DNA from: Brevinematales bacterium
Lineage (GTDB): Bacteria; Spirochaetota; Brevinematia; Brevinematales; Thermospiraceae
Reading direction: 5' to 3'
DNA length: 64,000 bases
NCBI GenBank assembly: GCA_026417555.1
Contig: JAOADA010000002.1
Span: forward strand, 108,144-172,143
The position numbers and the translations under genes are program-made. Numbering within the stretch: the first letter of the stretch is position 1; the number at the start of each line of letters is the position of its first letter. The notes under the pieces were generated by a model, which did not search any database, was not told the DNA's origin, and was given only the letters and a program-made list of their open reading frames with translations. Below are positions 63,265 through 64,000 of the stretch, piece after piece.

Positions 63265-64000
63265 GCTCCTACCTTCACAAGTTTTTGAGAGGAGATAAGA
63301 AGGACATAGCCTTCGACCTTGGTATATCCCATCTTCTTGATGGCTTCACAGTAGTGTGTGAGTTGTTCTTTATACCGACTGACAATGGCAGAGGTATCCT
63401 CTTCTCTGGACTGGAGACCTGATTTGTAGTCCACCACGATAGCCCTGCTTTTGTCATTGGCAAGAAATACCTTGTCTGGACGGATGAGCCCTATCGGGGT
63501 GAGAAGGGTTTCTTCATTGTGGATAGAAAAACCCGTTGTCCACCCATTCTCTACGAAAATCTGCCATATCTCCCGAAGCATAGCCTTCACCTCGTTTTGG
63601 CTTACCTCAGGAAGGGTGCCAGGAAGTGTGTTGGCGTACTGGGTAACGACATATTCAATGTCTTCCTCCTTGAACACACGGGCAAGCAACTCATGAAGAA
63701 TGATCCCCTTTTCTTGACTCTGGCGTTGTTTTTCCTGGAAAAGGAGGTGAATCTCTGCCTCATGGCGACGAACACGCATCTTTGTATGCCAGGGGGAGGA
63801 AGGGAAAAGGCTCAGGGTGTTATGAGAGGGAGGGGGGGTATGAGAGTTTTTTTGGGGCCACGTACCCAGAGAAAACCCAAGAGAAGTGGGAGAGTTTTGG
63901 ACCATGGAAGAGTTTATCTCTGAGAGTAGAGAGAGAGTAAGATGGCCAAGTTTTTTCTCAAGACTCTCGTTTTTTTGTTGCAGGTAATCTTTGAGTTTTT
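63261..64000 (-). CDS. AddA/UvrD-type helicase-nuclease, C-terminal part only
   Basis: The frame is open to the window end, giving 245 C-terminal residues. It contains a PD-(D/E)XK nuclease domain: GIILHELLARVF, IRPDKVFLANDKSRAIVVDY with KSG, and YKEQLTHYCEAIKKMGY. This is the usual C-terminus of AddA-type helicases; the motor domains would lie beyond 64000. Gene order is AddA before AddB, the reverse of the usual order in Bacillus. Confidence 0.75.
   Translation of the reverse strand, partial: KLKDYLQQKNESLEKKLGHLTLSLLSEINSSMVQNSPTSLGFSLGTWPQKNSHTPPPSHNTLSLFPSSPWHTKMRVRRHEAEIHLLFQEKQRQSQEKGIILHELLARVFKEEDIEYVVTQYANTLPGTLPEVSQNEVKAMLREIWQIFVENGWTTGFSIHNEETLLTPIGLIRPDKVFLANDKSRAIVVDYKSGLQSREEDTSAIVSRYKEQLTHYCEAIKKMGYTKVEGYVLLISSQKLVKVGA

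Noticed and set aside
1..64000. CRISPR arrays, insertion sequences, prophage or toxin-antitoxin genes
   Set aside because: No regularly spaced repeats, transposase or integrase motifs, or phage structural genes were seen. The two tRNA genes show no attachment-site duplication.

Overview
The window is a densely packed bacterial chromosome segment of moderate G+C by eye. It has about 60 protein genes, two tRNA genes, no rRNA, and no CRISPR array, insertion sequence or prophage that I can see. A spirochaete (Spirochaetota) is the best guess. The strongest pointer is a protein of the spirochaete-restricted spiro-SPASM type at 26111-27571; DapL-type lysine synthesis, HD-GYP signalling and stand-alone STAS/anti-sigma-like modules also fit. 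I cannot assign a genus. At least 17 sigma-70-like promoters (TTGnnn, 16-18 nt, TATAAT-like) can be read, which helped fix several start codons. Layout: (1) 1-6782, plus strand, tightly spaced: valS (5' end missing), dcd, an HD-GYP phosphodiesterase, a single-domain response regulator, a TPR protein, dprA and a TatD-like hydrolase. (2) 7131-12208, plus strand: permease and ATPase of a COG4120/COG1101-type ABC importer, citrate synthase, and a GH13 neopullulanase-like enzyme. (3) 12199-21586, minus strand: an RluA-family pseudouridine synthase, tRNA-Gly, tRNA-Arg, a 1033-residue TPR/degenerate-GGDEF protein whose stop codon lies inside tRNA-Arg, and a glycerol operon (monoacylglycerol-lipase-like hydrolase, glpK, GlpA/GlpO-like dehydrogenase, FAD oxidoreductase, DUF1667 protein). 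(4) 22091-25962, minus strand: ParB-domain protein, M1-like lipoprotein, DEAD-box RNA helicase. (5) 26111-31664, plus strand: spiro-SPASM protein, TrpB2, EIIA, GerMN protein, class II photolyase. (6) 31646-37794: membrane protein with a degenerate GGDEF domain, condensation-like acyltransferase, a coiled-coil/STAS/HATPase operon, and a secreted propeller-like protein. (7) 38015-42447, plus strand: polar amino acid ABC transporter, two unknown proteins, CorA. (8) 42489-45057, minus strand: DtxR-type regulator and FeoA-FeoB fusion behind a promoter carrying a perfect palindromic operator. (9) 45194-50745, plus strand: pyrB, a RecJ carrying an inserted DnaQ-like exonuclease, a receiver-PP2C protein, holB. 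(10) 50759-56171, minus strand: parA, parB with two perfect parS sites, dapL, FmdB-like zinc ribbon, a lone fumarase alpha-type subunit, argB, arsC. (11) 56172-56699: AT-rich divergent intergenic region, a possible replication-origin region. (12) 56700-60315, plus strand: a disulfide oxidoreductase/thioredoxin fusion, outer-membrane-like protein, FAD reductase, tsaD. (13) 60379-64000, minus strand: an AddA/AddB-like helicase-nuclease pair, the first gene cut by the window end. The most unusual items are the RecJ-exonuclease fusion, the gene/tRNA overlap, the palindromic iron operator, the parS/candidate-origin region, and two unidentified, possibly transcribed intergenic regions (6783-7072 and 21640-22044).
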